The position numbers were made by a program, and so were the translations under genes. The notes below the pieces were generated by a model. It saw only the letters and a program-made list of their open reading frames with translations, was not told the origin of the DNA and did no database searches. A stretch of 64,000 nucleotides of DNA from Streptomyces spororaveus (GTDB taxonomy: Bacteria > Actinomycetota > Actinomycetes > Streptomycetales > Streptomycetaceae), in assembly GCF_016755875.1 (NCBI RefSeq), contig NZ_BNED01000005.1, positions 3,265,001 through 3,329,000 on the forward strand, written 5' to 3'. Positions 42,287 to 50,884 of this stretch are shown here, in pieces (position 1 is the first letter of the stretch; every line of letters starts with the position of its first letter).

Positions 42287-42697
42287 TCACGCGCCCCCGC
42301 CGCCGCCCCGGCGCAGCCGGCGTCCGGCTTCGGCGACCGCGGGACGGTCCTGGTCCAGCCAGTCCACCGACTCCAGCTCCTCCGGGCCCAGCCAGCGCAG
42401 CTCGTCGTGGTCCTCCAGCGGGGCGGGCACGCCGGAGAGCAGCCGGGCGGTCCACACCTGCAGGACGAGCCCGGGCCGCAGCGGCCACTCCCCGGGGATC
42501 CGCTCCAGCGGCTCGGTCTCCACGCCGAGCTCCTCGCGCAGTTCGCGCACCAGCGCGTCGGGGACGGACTCACCCGGCTCGGTCTTCCCGCCCGGCAGCT
42601 CCCAGCGTCCGGCGAGCTCGGGCGGTGCGCTGCGGCGGGCGGCCAGCAGGCGCCCCTCATGACAAAGGGCTCCGCCCACGACCACTCGTACCGTCAT
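42287..42697 (-). CDS. Nudix hydrolase (MutT-like)
   Basis: A 136-residue protein with a perfect Nudix box G37-x5-E-x7-REL-REE-LGV (residues 37-59). The short length and early box match MutT/NudG-type nucleoside triphosphate pyrophosphatases that sanitise 8-oxo-dGTP or 5-methyl-dCTP; C-terminal LRWLGPEELESVDWLDQDRP is typical of that group. ATG 42697 is used. It stands between a HATPase gene and a SPOR-like gene, all on the minus strand but with gaps of 78 and 39 bp. Confidence 0.9.
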   Translation of the reverse strand: MTVRVVVGGALCHEGRLLAARRSAPPELAGRWELPGGKTEPGESVPDALVRELREELGVETEPLERIPGEWPLRPGLVLQVWTARLLSGVPAPLEDHDELRWLGPEELESVDWLDQDRPAVAEAGRRLRRGGGGGA

Positions 42698-42736
42698 GGG
42701 CGGAGCCTATGCCAGCGTCGCGGGGCACTGCGACGC

Positions 42737-42922
42737 TCAGTTCATCGTGGCGGTCTGACCGATCCGCTCGACCCAGTAGAGCTGCTTGTGGCCTCGGTCT
42801 TCGAGGCTGTCGGCGACCTTCTGGGCCTCGGCCCGGGTGGCGTACCGGCCCACCCGGTAGCGGTTGCCGTTGTCGTCCTCGCGTATGACCAGCCACGGAA
42901 GCAGGGCACCGCTGTCGTTCAT
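42737..42922 (-). CDS. Small SPOR-like protein
   Basis: A 61-residue protein, PWLVIREDDNGNRYRVGRYA then TRAEAQKVADSLEDRGHKQL, which reads like a single SPOR repeat (beta-alpha-beta, with the R-V-G-R-Y strand). There is no signal peptide or membrane helix, so it would be cytoplasmic, unlike septal SPOR proteins. GAGGGTG lies 8 bp before ATG 42922. Such short proteins are widely conserved in Streptomyces; role unknown. Confidence 0.82.
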   Translation of the reverse strand: MNDSGALLPWLVIREDDNGNRYRVGRYATRAEAQKVADSLEDRGHKQLYWVERIGQTATMN

Positions 42923-43042
42923 TGCGTTTCACCCTCCGCCGACGTACGTACCTGTCCGGGAAACCGCATTGCGCATATGCCCGAGCTTACGCCCGACCTT
43001 TACGGAGCGGATACGGTTTTTCACGAAGAGGTACCTCACAGG

Positions 43043-43066
43043 CGTACGCATCCGGCCATGCGTACG
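43043..43066. promoter_or_regulatory. Inverted repeat CGTACGCAT-N6-ATGCGTACG
   Basis: Perfect 9-bp arms with a 6-bp spacer, about 120 bp upstream of the SPOR-like gene. Typical size of an operator for a dimeric regulator such as a GntR or TetR protein. Confidence 0.45.
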
Positions 43067-43340
43067 AGTGGGCCGTGCGCGCCGGTTCGAACGGGGCGCA
43101 CCGGACGCCGGGGCGGGGCCGCCGCGCCACCGCGGGGCGGGCATCCGCGCAGGTGGCACCCAGGACGCGGCGGCACGTCCGGCGCGAGCCCGGCCGGGGC
43201 GCGCGGGGAGGGGGTCCCGGCATGCGGACCGAACGGTCCGGGGACGCCCGGGCGGGGACCGTGCGGGCGTTCGCCATCGCGCCGAAACCCGCCGGGTCGC
43301 GGGCGCCGCGCCAGGCGCCGTGCGGGCCGCCGCGCCGCGC

Positions 43341-43388
43341 GGGCCGCACGGCGGGCGGGCCGCACGGCGGGCGGGCCGCACGGCGGGC
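43341..43388. repeat. Three perfect tandem copies of a 16-bp unit
   Basis: GGGCCGCACGGCGGGC occurs at 43341-43356, 43357-43372 and 43373-43388 without mismatch; the copy number probably varies among strains. Confidence 0.95.
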
Positions 43389-43397
43389 GGGCGCGCG

Positions 43398-43426
43398 TGA
43401 ACCCCCGGGCGGCGCCCGGGGGTTCA
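43398..43426 (-). terminator. Terminator of the GntR gene
   Basis: Perfect 13-bp arms TGAACCCCCGGGC and GCCCGGGGGTTCA with a GGC loop, 18 bp after the stop at 43444. Confidence 0.9.
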
Positions 43427-43443
43427 GACCGTGGCGGGAGCGG

Positions 43444-44196
43444 TCACCTCACCGGCAGGTGGTACGCCAGGCGGTAGCGGTCCGCCGGGACCACCACGTC
43501 GGCCGTCTCCACGGCGCGGCCGGAGGCGTAGTAGGTGCGGCCGATCACCAGCACCACGTGCCCCGGCACACCGCCGAGGAGCAGGAGCTCCTCGGCCAGA
43601 CCGGGCCGGGCGCCGACCTCCTCGACCACGTTGTCCACGACGACGTCGATCGCGGCCATCCGGTCGACCACCCCGGAGCCGCCCAGCGGCCCTTCCTCCG
43701 GCAGCATCACGGGGGTCCGGCCGGTGACGGCCAGCGGCTCCCAGGAGGTCGACAGCATCATCACCTCCCCCGCGTCGCGGAAGACGTACCTCGTCCGCAT
43801 CACGCGCTCGCCCGGCTCGATGCCGAGCCGCTTCGCGATCTCCGTGGGCGCGCCCGTCTGCTCGCTGCCCGACTCCCACGTGCCGCGCGTGCCCGGGTCG
43901 GACTGCTCCTGCCGGAACGGCGTCGAGGCGCCGCCCGTGCGGTAGCCGGCGCGGGCGACCCGCCGCGGGACCGGCTGTTCCCGTACGTACGTGCCGGATC
44001 CGGACCGGCCCTCGACCAGCCCCTCCGCCATGAGGACCTTGCGCGCCTCCAGAGCCACGGTGTCGGAGACCCCGTACTCCTCGCGGATGCGTGCCTGAGA
44101 GGGGAGCCGGGCGTGCGGGGGCAGAGAACCATCGACGATCTTCCGTCGCAGATCCCCGGCCACGCGCAGATAGGCCGGCTGCTCACCGAAAGTCAC
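43444..44196 (-). CDS. GntR/HutC-family transcriptional regulator
   Basis: A 250-residue repressor. N-terminal winged helix (residues 5-75): AYLRVAGDLRRKIVDGSL, LPSQARIREEYGVSDTVALEARKVL, GLVEGRSGSGTYVRE. C-terminal UTRA ligand domain (about 100-245): KRLGIEPGERVMRTRYVF, VMMLSTSWEPL, GRTYYASGRAVETADVVVPADRY. GTG 44196 has GGGAG upstream. Ligands of this class are sugars or amino-sugar phosphates or metabolites; no obvious target operon is adjacent. The first 60 residues match the Streptomyces KorA/KorSA-type group in general style only. Confidence 0.93.
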   Translation of the reverse strand: MTFGEQPAYLRVAGDLRRKIVDGSLPPHARLPSQARIREEYGVSDTVALEARKVLMAEGLVEGRSGSGTYVREQPVPRRVARAGYRTGGASTPFRQEQSDPGTRGTWESGSEQTGAPTEIAKRLGIEPGERVMRTRYVFRDAGEVMMLSTSWEPLAVTGRTPVMLPEEGPLGGSGVVDRMAAIDVVVDNVVEEVGARPGLAEELLLLGGVPGHVVLVIGRTYYASGRAVETADVVVPADRYRLAYHLPVR

Positions 44197-44333
44197 TGGC
44201 CACTCCCATCAGGTTGACAGACAGCTACACCCTGGCAACCGACGGTTGAAGACCGCAAGCAAGGGCCAGAGTTTCACTCGAAGTGATGAAGCCAGGTCAC
44301 TCAAACCCATTACCCTGCGTTATGCGGCTGCCG

Positions 44334-45503
44334 TCACGCCGACTCGGACGAAGGCCCCTCGCCGGACCCGTCGTCCCGGTCGTCCGGGCCGCCCCCGCTG
44401 TCCTGAAGCCACTGCGGAATCACCGTCGAAAGCCCGTACGCACCGCGCAGCGCCTTCTCCGTCTCCAGGCTCATCGCGGCCCGCGCCCGGTCCCACGCCT
44501 TGTCGAACTCCTCCGGCGTCCTGGCCAGCGAGGCGCGCTGCCACTGCGCCCGGGCCGCCTCGATCTCCCGCAGCTGCGCCGGCACGGCCTTCTCCATCCC
44601 CGGCAGGGCCGCGTCCCCCTGGAGGAGATTCGCCTCGGCGCCCAGTGCCGTGTGCACCTCGCGCGCCCACGCCCGGTACTCGGGCAGCACGTCCTCCACG
44701 TCGCCGTCGGGAGGCCGGCTCACGACGAACTCGACGGTGTTGGCGGCCCGCAGGAAGGCCGACTGCCCCGGCTTCAGCATGGCGGCGTCCCGGCGCAGGC
44801 TGCCCCGCCACTCCTCGTCGGTCGTGCCGATCACGCAGAGCAGCATCCGGTCCCCCTGGTGCCAGGACTGGCGGGAGGGCGCGTAGTAGAACATCTCCGC
44901 GTACTCGGGCAGCGCCCACGTGTCCATCGCGTACTCGTCCTGCGCCTTCCAGCACGCGTCCTCGGACGCGCGGTCGGCCTCACGGGACTCGGGAACGTCC
45001 GGCCCGTCGAGCACCTTGGCGGCGGTGACCTCGCCGTGGTGCACCTGCGCGCAGTCGATCCGGTACGTCGCGGGCCGCTCGTCGATCAGGTCGCCGCCGG
45101 GGACGTTGAAGCAGTCGCCCGCCCGCAGGTCGCCGAGGTCCGTGAGCTCGCCCTCGACGTCGGCATACGCGTGCAGCGACTCGACCCGGTCGTCGATGGA
45201 GCTCAGGACCCGCCCGGCGGCGAAGACCATTGCGCCGGTCATCACCACGGACACCACCAGGCCCACGATCGCCAGGGCCTTGCCCCGGTCCCCCCGCTTC
45301 GTGATCTGCACGAGGGCCGCGATGCCGAAGGCTATGCCCAGCGGCGGCAGGCACAGCAGCCCGGACAGCAGCGAGGCGAGCGCGAAGCCGTTGAGCGCCG
45401 GCGGATGCTGTCCGTAGCCGGGCGGCGGACCCCAGCCCTGCCGCGGGGGCGGCGGAGGCCAGGAGTGGCCCGGTCCGGGAGGAGGACTCGGCGGGGTGCT
45501 CAC
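44334..45503 (-). CDS. DUF4190 / septum-formation-domain membrane protein
   Basis: A 389-residue protein. Proline-rich N-terminus (residues 1-40), a DUF4190-type double helix (about 42-100: LNGFALASLLSGLLCLPPLG, RGKALAIVGLVVSVVMTGAMV), then an extracytoplasmic region with the septum-formation-type motif LRAGDCFNVPGG...YRIDCAQVHHGEVTAAKVL; cysteines CF, DCAQ, ACW and LLCV may form disulphides. A final acidic/Ser tail follows. GTG 45503 with GGAG 9 bp upstream is preferred; ATG 45518 is an alternative lacking a ribosome site. Function unproven; related domains occur in mycobacterial envelope proteins. Confidence 0.83.
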   Translation of the reverse strand: MSTPPSPPPGPGHSWPPPPPRQGWGPPPGYGQHPPALNGFALASLLSGLLCLPPLGIAFGIAALVQITKRGDRGKALAIVGLVVSVVMTGAMVFAAGRVLSSIDDRVESLHAYADVEGELTDLGDLRAGDCFNVPGGDLIDERPATYRIDCAQVHHGEVTAAKVLDGPDVPESREADRASEDACWKAQDEYAMDTWALPEYAEMFYYAPSRQSWHQGDRMLLCVIGTTDEEWRGSLRRDAAMLKPGQSAFLRAANTVEFVVSRPPDGDVEDVLPEYRAWAREVHTALGAEANLLQGDAALPGMEKAVPAQLREIEAARAQWQRASLARTPEEFDKAWDRARAAMSLETEKALRGAYGLSTVIPQWLQDSGGGPDDRDDGSGEGPSSESA

Positions 45504-45789
45504 GGGAACGGACTCCATCGCAGGGCGGCAGCGCGGGGCTGCGGCACGGGGCGGCATCGCGGGGCGCGCCGCGGTGGGCGCGAACGAATGCGCGAAATAG
45601 TACGCAGCGGGGACGCCCGTGGATCGGTCGCCCCCCGGCGCTCCGGCGGAACGGGCCCTGACCGGGCTCGAACCCGGACACCCCCGGCACGGCACGGGCA
45701 CGGCGTGCCGCAGCGCCGCCGCACGCGGGTGACGGGCGACTAACATCCGTGCCGTACACCGGCCATGACCGAGCAGAGGTGTTCCACAC
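45504..45789. promoter_or_regulatory. Divergent promoter region (286 bp)
   Basis: Separates the DUF4190 gene and the threonine-synthase-like gene. TAACAT at 45741-45746 could be the plus-strand -10, about 45 bp before the ATG at 45790; the -35 is unclear. Confidence 0.35.
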
Positions 45790-46884
45790 ATGACGCACGC
45801 ACTCCCCGGCTACGTCTGTTCCGAGGACGGCACACGGGCGGACGTCCGGACCGCCCCGTGGGCGTGCCCCGTCTGCGGCGGACCCTGGGACCTCGATTTC
45901 ACCCCGGACCCGGCCGCGGTACTGGAGCCGGCCGCGGGGCCGAATTCGCTGTGGCGGTACGCGCCCGTACTGCCGCTCCCCGGCGCCTTCTCGGTGTCGC
46001 TGGCCGAGGGGCACACCCCGCTGATCCCGCTGGCGGAGCGGATTCACGCCAAACTCGACTTCCTGATGCCCACGCTGTCCTTCAAGGACCGGGGCGCGGT
46101 GATGCTCGTGGAACTCGCCCGGCGGCTCGCGCCCCAGCGGGTCGTGGCGGACAGCAGCGGCAACGCCGGGACGTCGGTGGCCGCGTACTGCGCGCGGGCC
46201 GGACTGGAGTGCGAGGTCTTCGTGCCTGAGGACACGCCGGAGAAGAAGACGGCACGGATCCGGGCGCACGGCGCGTCCGTCCGGACGGTCCCCGGCGGCC
46301 GCGAGGCCACCGCGCAGGCCGCCCGGGCCGCGGCGGACGCGCCCGGGGTCTTCTACGCGAGCCACGTGTTCAACCCGTACTTCCTGCACGGGACCAAGAC
46401 GTACGTGTACGAGGTGTGGGAGGAGCTGGGCGGCCGGCTCCCGGAGGCCCTGGTGGTCCCCGTGGGCAACGGGACCCTGCTGCTCGGGGCCGCCCTGGCC
46501 GTGGAGGAACTGGCCCGGCGCGGGGTCAGGCCGCCGGCCCTGATCGCGGTCCAGGCGGAGGCGGTGGCCCCGCTGGCGCAGGCCTTCGCGGCGGGCGCGG
46601 AGGAGGCGGCTCCGGTGGAGCAGCGGCCGACCCTGGCCGAGGGGATCGCCATCCCGGCGCCTCCGCGCGCCCGTCAGATCCTGGCGGCGGTCCGCAAGTC
46701 CGGCGGCGCCGTCGTGACCGTCCCGGACGACCGGCTGCGCGCGGCCCAGCAGGATCTGGCGCGCCGCGGCCTCTCCGTGGAGCCGACGTCCGCGGCCTGC
46801 TGGGCGGCGGTGGGCCCGTCGGCCCCCGAGGATCTCCTCCAGGGCCGCACCGCCGTGATCCCCCTCTGCGGGGCGGGCACCTAG
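45790..46884 (+). CDS. Threonine synthase-like PLP-dependent enzyme
   Basis: A 364-residue fold-type II PLP enzyme. N-terminal Cys cluster (C10, C26, C29; GYVCSEDG, WACPVCGG) suggests a rubredoxin-like metal knuckle, found in archaeal/actinobacterial threonine-synthase-like proteins. EGHTPLIP substrate loop, Schiff-base lysine K99 in PTLSFKDRGAVM, SSGNAGTSVAAYCARAG and VPVGNGTLLLG phosphate loop are present. The canonical thrC is usually with hom and thrB, which are absent, so it may instead act in secondary metabolism or on a different phospho-amino acid. Ribosome site AGAGGTG precedes ATG 45790. Confidence 0.88.
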   Translation: MTHALPGYVCSEDGTRADVRTAPWACPVCGGPWDLDFTPDPAAVLEPAAGPNSLWRYAPVLPLPGAFSVSLAEGHTPLIPLAERIHAKLDFLMPTLSFKDRGAVMLVELARRLAPQRVVADSSGNAGTSVAAYCARAGLECEVFVPEDTPEKKTARIRAHGASVRTVPGGREATAQAARAAADAPGVFYASHVFNPYFLHGTKTYVYEVWEELGGRLPEALVVPVGNGTLLLGAALAVEELARRGVRPPALIAVQAEAVAPLAQAFAAGAEEAAPVEQRPTLAEGIAIPAPPRARQILAAVRKSGGAVVTVPDDRLRAAQQDLARRGLSVEPTSAACWAAVGPSAPEDLLQGRTAVIPLCGAGT

Positions 46885-46902
46885 GCCGTCTCTTCCGGAT
46901 CT

Positions 46903-46921
46903 TGCCGGGCCCGGCCCGGCA
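46903..46921 (+). terminator. Short hairpin after the threonine-synthase-like gene
   Basis: 8-bp arms TGCCGGGC and GCCCGGCA around CCG, 19 bp after the stop; weak. Confidence 0.45.
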
Positions 46922-46982
46922 CCCCCACGTCCGTGTCGGAAATCCGCGCGCCCGGACGCACCCGGTCTGGTGAACTGGCCCC

Positions 46983-47801
46983 ATGACCACCCACGTTGAC
47001 CACGCCGCCCGGGCCGCCGCCTTCGCGGCCCTGCACACCCCCGCCGCCCCCCTCGCCCTGGCCAACGCCTGGGACGTGGCGAGCGCCCGCATCGTCGAGG
47101 CCTCCGGCGCCCCCGCCGTGGCCACCACCAGCGCCGGGGTCGCCTGGTCCCTCGGGTCCCCCGACGGCGACGCGCTCGCCCGGGACCGGGCCCTCGACCT
47201 CGTCGCCCGTGTCGTCGCGGCCGTCTCGGTGCCCGTCACCGCCGACATCGAGGGCGGCTTCGGCGCCGACCCGGCCGCGGTGGGCGAGACCGTCACCGGG
47301 GTCCTGGACGCCGGCGCGGTCGGCATCAACATCGAGGACGGCCACCGCGACCCCGCCGAGCAGATCGAGCGCCTGGCCGCGGCCCGCGCCGCGGCCGACG
47401 CCGCCGGCGTCCCGCTCTACATCAACGCCCGCGTCGACACCTACCTCCGGGGCTTCGGCGAGGACGCCACCCGCCTGGACGACACCCTCGCCCGCGCCGC
47501 CGCGTACCTCCGGGCGGGAGCCTCCGGTGTCTTCGTGCCCGGCGTCCTCGACCCGGCCACCGTCGCCGAGCTGGCCAAGGGCATCGACGCGCCGCTGAAC
47601 ATCCTGCTCGGCCCGGGCGCCCCGAACGTCGCCGCCTTCGGCGCCCTCGGCGTCTCCCGCGTCAGCCTGGGCTCCTGGGTCGCCGAAGCCGCGTACGCCG
47701 TGGTCCGCCGCGCCGCCGAGGAGCTGGCCTCGGAGGGCACGTACGGGGCACTCGCGCACTCCCTGCCCTACGGCGAGCTGAACGCCCTGCTCAAGAGCTG
47801 A
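46983..47801 (+). CDS. Isocitrate lyase/PEP mutase-superfamily enzyme
   Basis: A 272-residue TIM-barrel protein. ALANAWDVASARIVEASGAPAVATTSAG (strand 1-2), VPVTADIEGGFG (metal-binding Asp and Glu), AVGINIEDG and LYINARVDTYLR are superfamily motifs, and the loop TSAGVAWSLGSPDG replaces the KKCGH catalytic loop of isocitrate lyase, placing it with the PEP mutase/oxaloacetate-decarboxylase-like group. A Mg2+-dependent C-C or P-C lyase is expected, substrate unknown. It is followed by an EamA exporter after 44 bp. Confidence 0.9.
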   Translation: MTTHVDHAARAAAFAALHTPAAPLALANAWDVASARIVEASGAPAVATTSAGVAWSLGSPDGDALARDRALDLVARVVAAVSVPVTADIEGGFGADPAAVGETVTGVLDAGAVGINIEDGHRDPAEQIERLAAARAAADAAGVPLYINARVDTYLRGFGEDATRLDDTLARAAAYLRAGASGVFVPGVLDPATVAELAKGIDAPLNILLGPGAPNVAAFGALGVSRVSLGSWVAEAAYAVVRRAAEELASEGTYGALAHSLPYGELNALLKS

Positions 47802-47845
47802 GATATCCCGGAGCGGGCACGGTCCGGCCACCCTAGGATCCGAGC

Positions 47846-48790
47846 ATGAGCACCTCAACCCCGGTCGACGGCAAGGCCACCGGGCCGGCCACCACCACCC
47901 GAGGCAGGATCCCCGGCGCGGTCTGGGCCGCCCTCGCCCTCGTCTACGTGGTCTGGGGCTCGACCTACCTGGGCATCCGGATCGTCGTCGAGACCATGCC
48001 GCCCTTCCTCTCCGCCGGGGCCCGCTTCATCACCGCCGGCCTGCTGCTGACGGCCGTCGTCGCCTGGCGGTACGGTCCGGCCGCGCTGCGGGCCACCCGG
48101 GCCCAGGTCGGCTCGGCGGCCCTGGTCGGGCTGCTGCTGATCCTCGGCGGGAACGGCCTGGTGGTCCTCGCCGAGACCTCGGTGCCGTCGGGCCTCGCCG
48201 CGCTGCTGGTGGCGGCGGTGCCGATGTGGGTCGTGGTGCTCCGGACGAGCACCGGGGACCGGCCCCCGCTGCGCACCCTGGCCGGGGTGCTGGTGGGTCT
48301 CGCCGGGCTCGCGGTGCTGACCAGCCCCGGGCTCAGCGGCGCGGTGCGGCTGTCGGGGGTGCTGCTGGTGGTGGCGGCTTCGGTCCTGTGGTCGCTGGGC
48401 TCCTTCACCGCGCCCCGGCTGAAGCTGCCGGCCAACCCCTTCACGGGCAGCGCCTACCAGATGTTCGCGGGCGGGACCGCCGCCGTGGTCGTCGGCCTGC
48501 TGCGCGGGGAGCACCACGGCCTGGACCCGGCGGCGTTCTCCACCGCCTCCTGGCTCGCCCTGGGCTACCTGACGGCCGTCGGCTCACTCGTCGGTTTCAC
48601 GGCGTACGTGTGGCTGCTCCAGGCCGCGCCGCTGTCGCTGGTGTCCACCTACGCGTACGTCAATCCGGTCGTCGCCGTCGCGCTCGGCACGCTCGTCCTC
48701 GGCGAGGCCCTGACCTGGCCGATCCTGGTCGGTGGCGCGATCGTCGTGGCGGCGGTGGGCGTGATCGTCAGTACCGAGCGGAAGAAGTAG
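47846..48790 (+). CDS. EamA/DMT-superfamily transporter
   Basis: A 314-residue permease with ten helices in two EamA repeats: repeat 1 about 25-155 (ALALVYVVWGSTYLGIRIVVE, SVPSGLAALLVAAVPMWVVV), repeat 2 about 165-305 (VLWSLGSFTAPR, SLVGFTAYVWLLQAAPLSLVSTY, YVNPVVAVALGTLVLGEALTW). YVNPVVA...GE at the end of repeat 2 is the family signature. Probably an exporter of amino acids or metabolites. It may be co-expressed with the PEP mutase-like gene. Confidence 0.93.
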   Translation: MSTSTPVDGKATGPATTTRGRIPGAVWAALALVYVVWGSTYLGIRIVVETMPPFLSAGARFITAGLLLTAVVAWRYGPAALRATRAQVGSAALVGLLLILGGNGLVVLAETSVPSGLAALLVAAVPMWVVVLRTSTGDRPPLRTLAGVLVGLAGLAVLTSPGLSGAVRLSGVLLVVAASVLWSLGSFTAPRLKLPANPFTGSAYQMFAGGTAAVVVGLLRGEHHGLDPAAFSTASWLALGYLTAVGSLVGFTAYVWLLQAAPLSLVSTYAYVNPVVAVALGTLVLGEALTWPILVGGAIVVAAVGVIVSTERKK

Positions 48791-48814
48791 CGCCGGCCGC
48801 GGGGGGCGCACCGC

Positions 48815-49606
48815 TCAGCCCCGCGCGGCCCGCTCGTACAGGGCCTTGGCGTGCTCGTCGAACAGCGCGGCCGTGGAGTCCACGTCCGTGTCCCCGCCGC
48901 TCAGCACCCCGATCAGCCGGCCGGCCCGGTCCGGCCCGCCCCGGTCCGCGATCCAGGGGCTGCCGCTGGTCCCCGTCCAGAACCCGGCGCAGCTCATGTA
49001 GAGCATGTCGGGGTCGTCCTCGTCGTGGCGGGTCTGGGTGGTGCAGGAGACGGGCTTGTTCTGCGGGTTGTGCTCGGACTCCGGGTAGCCGACGACCGTC
49101 ACGTCCCGCTCGTACCCCGAGGTCCACTCGGGCTTCGGGGCCTCGGCACCGCCGCCGACGGCGTCCTGGACGCTGCGCCCGTCCGCGTCGGGCTCGATGG
49201 TGAGGAAGGCGAAGTCGGCGGTGTCCTCGCCCCATTTCGTCCAGCGGTCGTCCACGTGGATCGACTTGACCTTCCACACCCCCAGCGGCTGGGTGCCGGC
49301 GCCCTCGCCGGAGAAGGCCGGGGCGAAGGAGAGCTCGCCGATGGCCAGGCCGTCGTGGGCCACCTCGCCCGGCTGCCCGTCCTCGCCCGCGGGGGCCACG
49401 CAGTGCGCGGCGGTGGCGACGACGTTGCCCTCGGGGCTGTCGACCACGCTCGCCGTGCACCAGTGCTCGCCGCCCGCCATGAGCACTCCGACGGTGGGGA
49501 AGGGGAGCACCGGCCGCTCGCCGGGCGCTTCGAGGAACGCGACGGCGAACACCGCCGCGACCCCCGCCGCGGCGGCCGCCGACGCCCCCTTCACCACCGT
49601 GCTCAT
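48815..49606 (-). CDS. Secreted trypsin-like serine protease
   Basis: A 263-residue S1-family protein. Hydrophobic segment at about 8-28 (VKGASAAAAAGVAAVFAVAF) acts as signal or anchor. Catalytic His in NVVATAAHCVAP, Asp in DTADFAFLTI, Ser in GFWTGTSGSPWI. Disulphide candidates: WCTASV with AAHC, and SCTTQ with MSCAGF. ATG 49606 overlaps the stop of the esterase upstream (ATGA), so protease and esterase are translated together. The frame extends 16 codons further upstream inside the esterase gene, but that part is not used. Substrate unknown. Confidence 0.9.
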   Translation of the reverse strand: MSTVVKGASAAAAAGVAAVFAVAFLEAPGERPVLPFPTVGVLMAGGEHWCTASVVDSPEGNVVATAAHCVAPAGEDGQPGEVAHDGLAIGELSFAPAFSGEGAGTQPLGVWKVKSIHVDDRWTKWGEDTADFAFLTIEPDADGRSVQDAVGGGAEAPKPEWTSGYERDVTVVGYPESEHNPQNKPVSCTTQTRHDEDDPDMLYMSCAGFWTGTSGSPWIADRGGPDRAGRLIGVLSGGDTDVDSTAALFDEHAKALYERAARG

Positions 49607-50685
49607 CGCACGCCGGGATCGGGTGTCGGTCCCTTCATCACCTTGCTGATCCACTCCAGGGAGCCCTCCCTCATACCGCGCACGTACGACTTTCCGTTGT
49701 GCTCACCATCCTGGATCACCTGCAGCGAGGTGTGCACGGGGCCCTTCCCGAAGTCGTTCATGAACTTCTCGGCCTTGTCGCGGCCGCTCTCCGCGGTGCC
49801 GATCTGGAAGTTGATGTAGACGTCCGGACCGCCCGCGGCGATCAGCTTCGCGGCGAGCTTCTCCGGGTTGTCGGCGTCCATGGCCTGTGTGTTCCCCTTC
49901 CACAGCGGGGAGTCGGGGACGATGTCGACGCCGCTCGCGATGGCCGCCTTGAACCGGTCGGGGTATTTGAGGACGTGCTTGAAGGCGCCGAAACCGCCCG
50001 CCGAGGAGCCCATGAAGGCCCAGCCGTCGCGGGAGGTGAAGGTCCGGAAATTGGCCTTCGCGAAATCCGGGACGTCTTCGACCATCCAGGTGCCCATCTT
50101 GGGCTGGCCGGGGATGTCCGAGGCGTCGAAGTGGTGCTTGGTGTCGGCGTTGTGCACCGGCATGATCAGGATGAACGGCAGGCTGGTGCCGGCCTTGACC
50201 CCGTCGCTCACGGCCTGCTGGAGGCCGAGGCCGGGACCCGTACCCCAGTAGTTGGTGGGGTAGCCGCGGCCGCCGGGCAGGGAGATCAGGACCGGGAAGC
50301 CGCTCCTGGCGTACTTGGGGTCGTCGTACTCCTTGGGTACCCACACCCACACGTCACCCGTGAAGCCGGACTTCTTGCCGGTGAGGGTGGTGCGGCCGAT
50401 CTGGGTGCCGTCCGGCAGCCGCGAGGTACGGACGAACGAGGCCTTCGGCCCGGTCGGCATCAGCACCTCGGGCGGCACGTCGGCGGCCGCGCCGGCCTTC
50501 TCCTGGACCTTGCCGAAGGAGACCGGATCCCCTATGTCCGAGAAGAGGCCGTACTCGTACGCCGCCGCCCCGCCTCCGGCGAGGGTGAGGGCGAGCCCGC
50601 CGCTGATGAGGATCATGCGCAGGCGGTGGGGGCGACGGCCGCCCTCGGTCACAGGGATGCCGTCGCCTTGCTGGTCTTGCTGCAC
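49603..50685 (-). CDS. Membrane-anchored esterase, alpha/beta hydrolase (paralogue 1)
   Basis: A 360-residue protein: short cytoplasmic tail, membrane helix about 23-45 (RMILISGGLALTLAGGGAAAYEY), then an extracellular esterase D/antigen 85-like hydrolase. Nucleophile Ser is in FMGSSAGGFG (G-x-S-x-G), oxyanion region in PVLISLPGGRGY, acid and His towards the C-terminus (INFQIGTAESGRD, IQDGEHNGKSYVRG). GTG 50685 has a weak ribosome site. It is followed by a protease gene overlapping by four bases. The neighbour at 50885 is a paralogue. Confidence 0.9.
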   Translation of the reverse strand: MQQDQQGDGIPVTEGGRRPHRLRMILISGGLALTLAGGGAAAYEYGLFSDIGDPVSFGKVQEKAGAAADVPPEVLMPTGPKASFVRTSRLPDGTQIGRTTLTGKKSGFTGDVWVWVPKEYDDPKYARSGFPVLISLPGGRGYPTNYWGTGPGLGLQQAVSDGVKAGTSLPFILIMPVHNADTKHHFDASDIPGQPKMGTWMVEDVPDFAKANFRTFTSRDGWAFMGSSAGGFGAFKHVLKYPDRFKAAIASGVDIVPDSPLWKGNTQAMDADNPEKLAAKLIAAGGPDVYINFQIGTAESGRDKAEKFMNDFGKGPVHTSLQVIQDGEHNGKSYVRGMREGSLEWISKVMKGPTPDPGVR

Positions 50686-50837
50686 GGTTGTTGTCCCGTT
50701 CCTTCTCCGGCGCCCGGTCAGAGGCGCGGGCCGGACCGATCGGTCCCCCTTACACCCTTTACAGAGGTATGAACGACGGGATGGGTTGCCTGGGACGGGG
50801 GTGACGTGGCGAGCGACACGCGCCCGGCCGGGACCGT

Positions 50838-50858
50838 GCCCGGGGCCGGACCCCGGGC
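50838..50858 (-). terminator. Terminator between paralogous esterases
   Basis: 8-bp arms GCCCGGGG and CCCCGGGC with loop CCGGA, 26 bp after the stop at 50885. Confidence 0.6.
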
Positions 50859-50884
50859 CGCATCCGGGACCGCGGCCGGCCCGG

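Larger units (their letters stand above)
42923..43443. other. 521-bp GC-extreme intergenic region
   Basis: The stretch 42923-43030 holds the promoter of the SPOR-like gene. From about 43070 to 43395 the DNA is close to pure GC without codon-position bias typical of this genome's genes, so the open frames across it are not considered coding. It contains an inverted repeat (43043-43066), a triple 16-bp tandem repeat (43341-43388) and the GntR-gene terminator (43398-43426). Confidence 0.55.

Noticed and set aside
43060..43400. Several open frames in the GC-rich gap
   Set aside because: They consist of Arg/Gly/Ala/Pro runs from GC bias, overlap one another on both strands and have no start signal.
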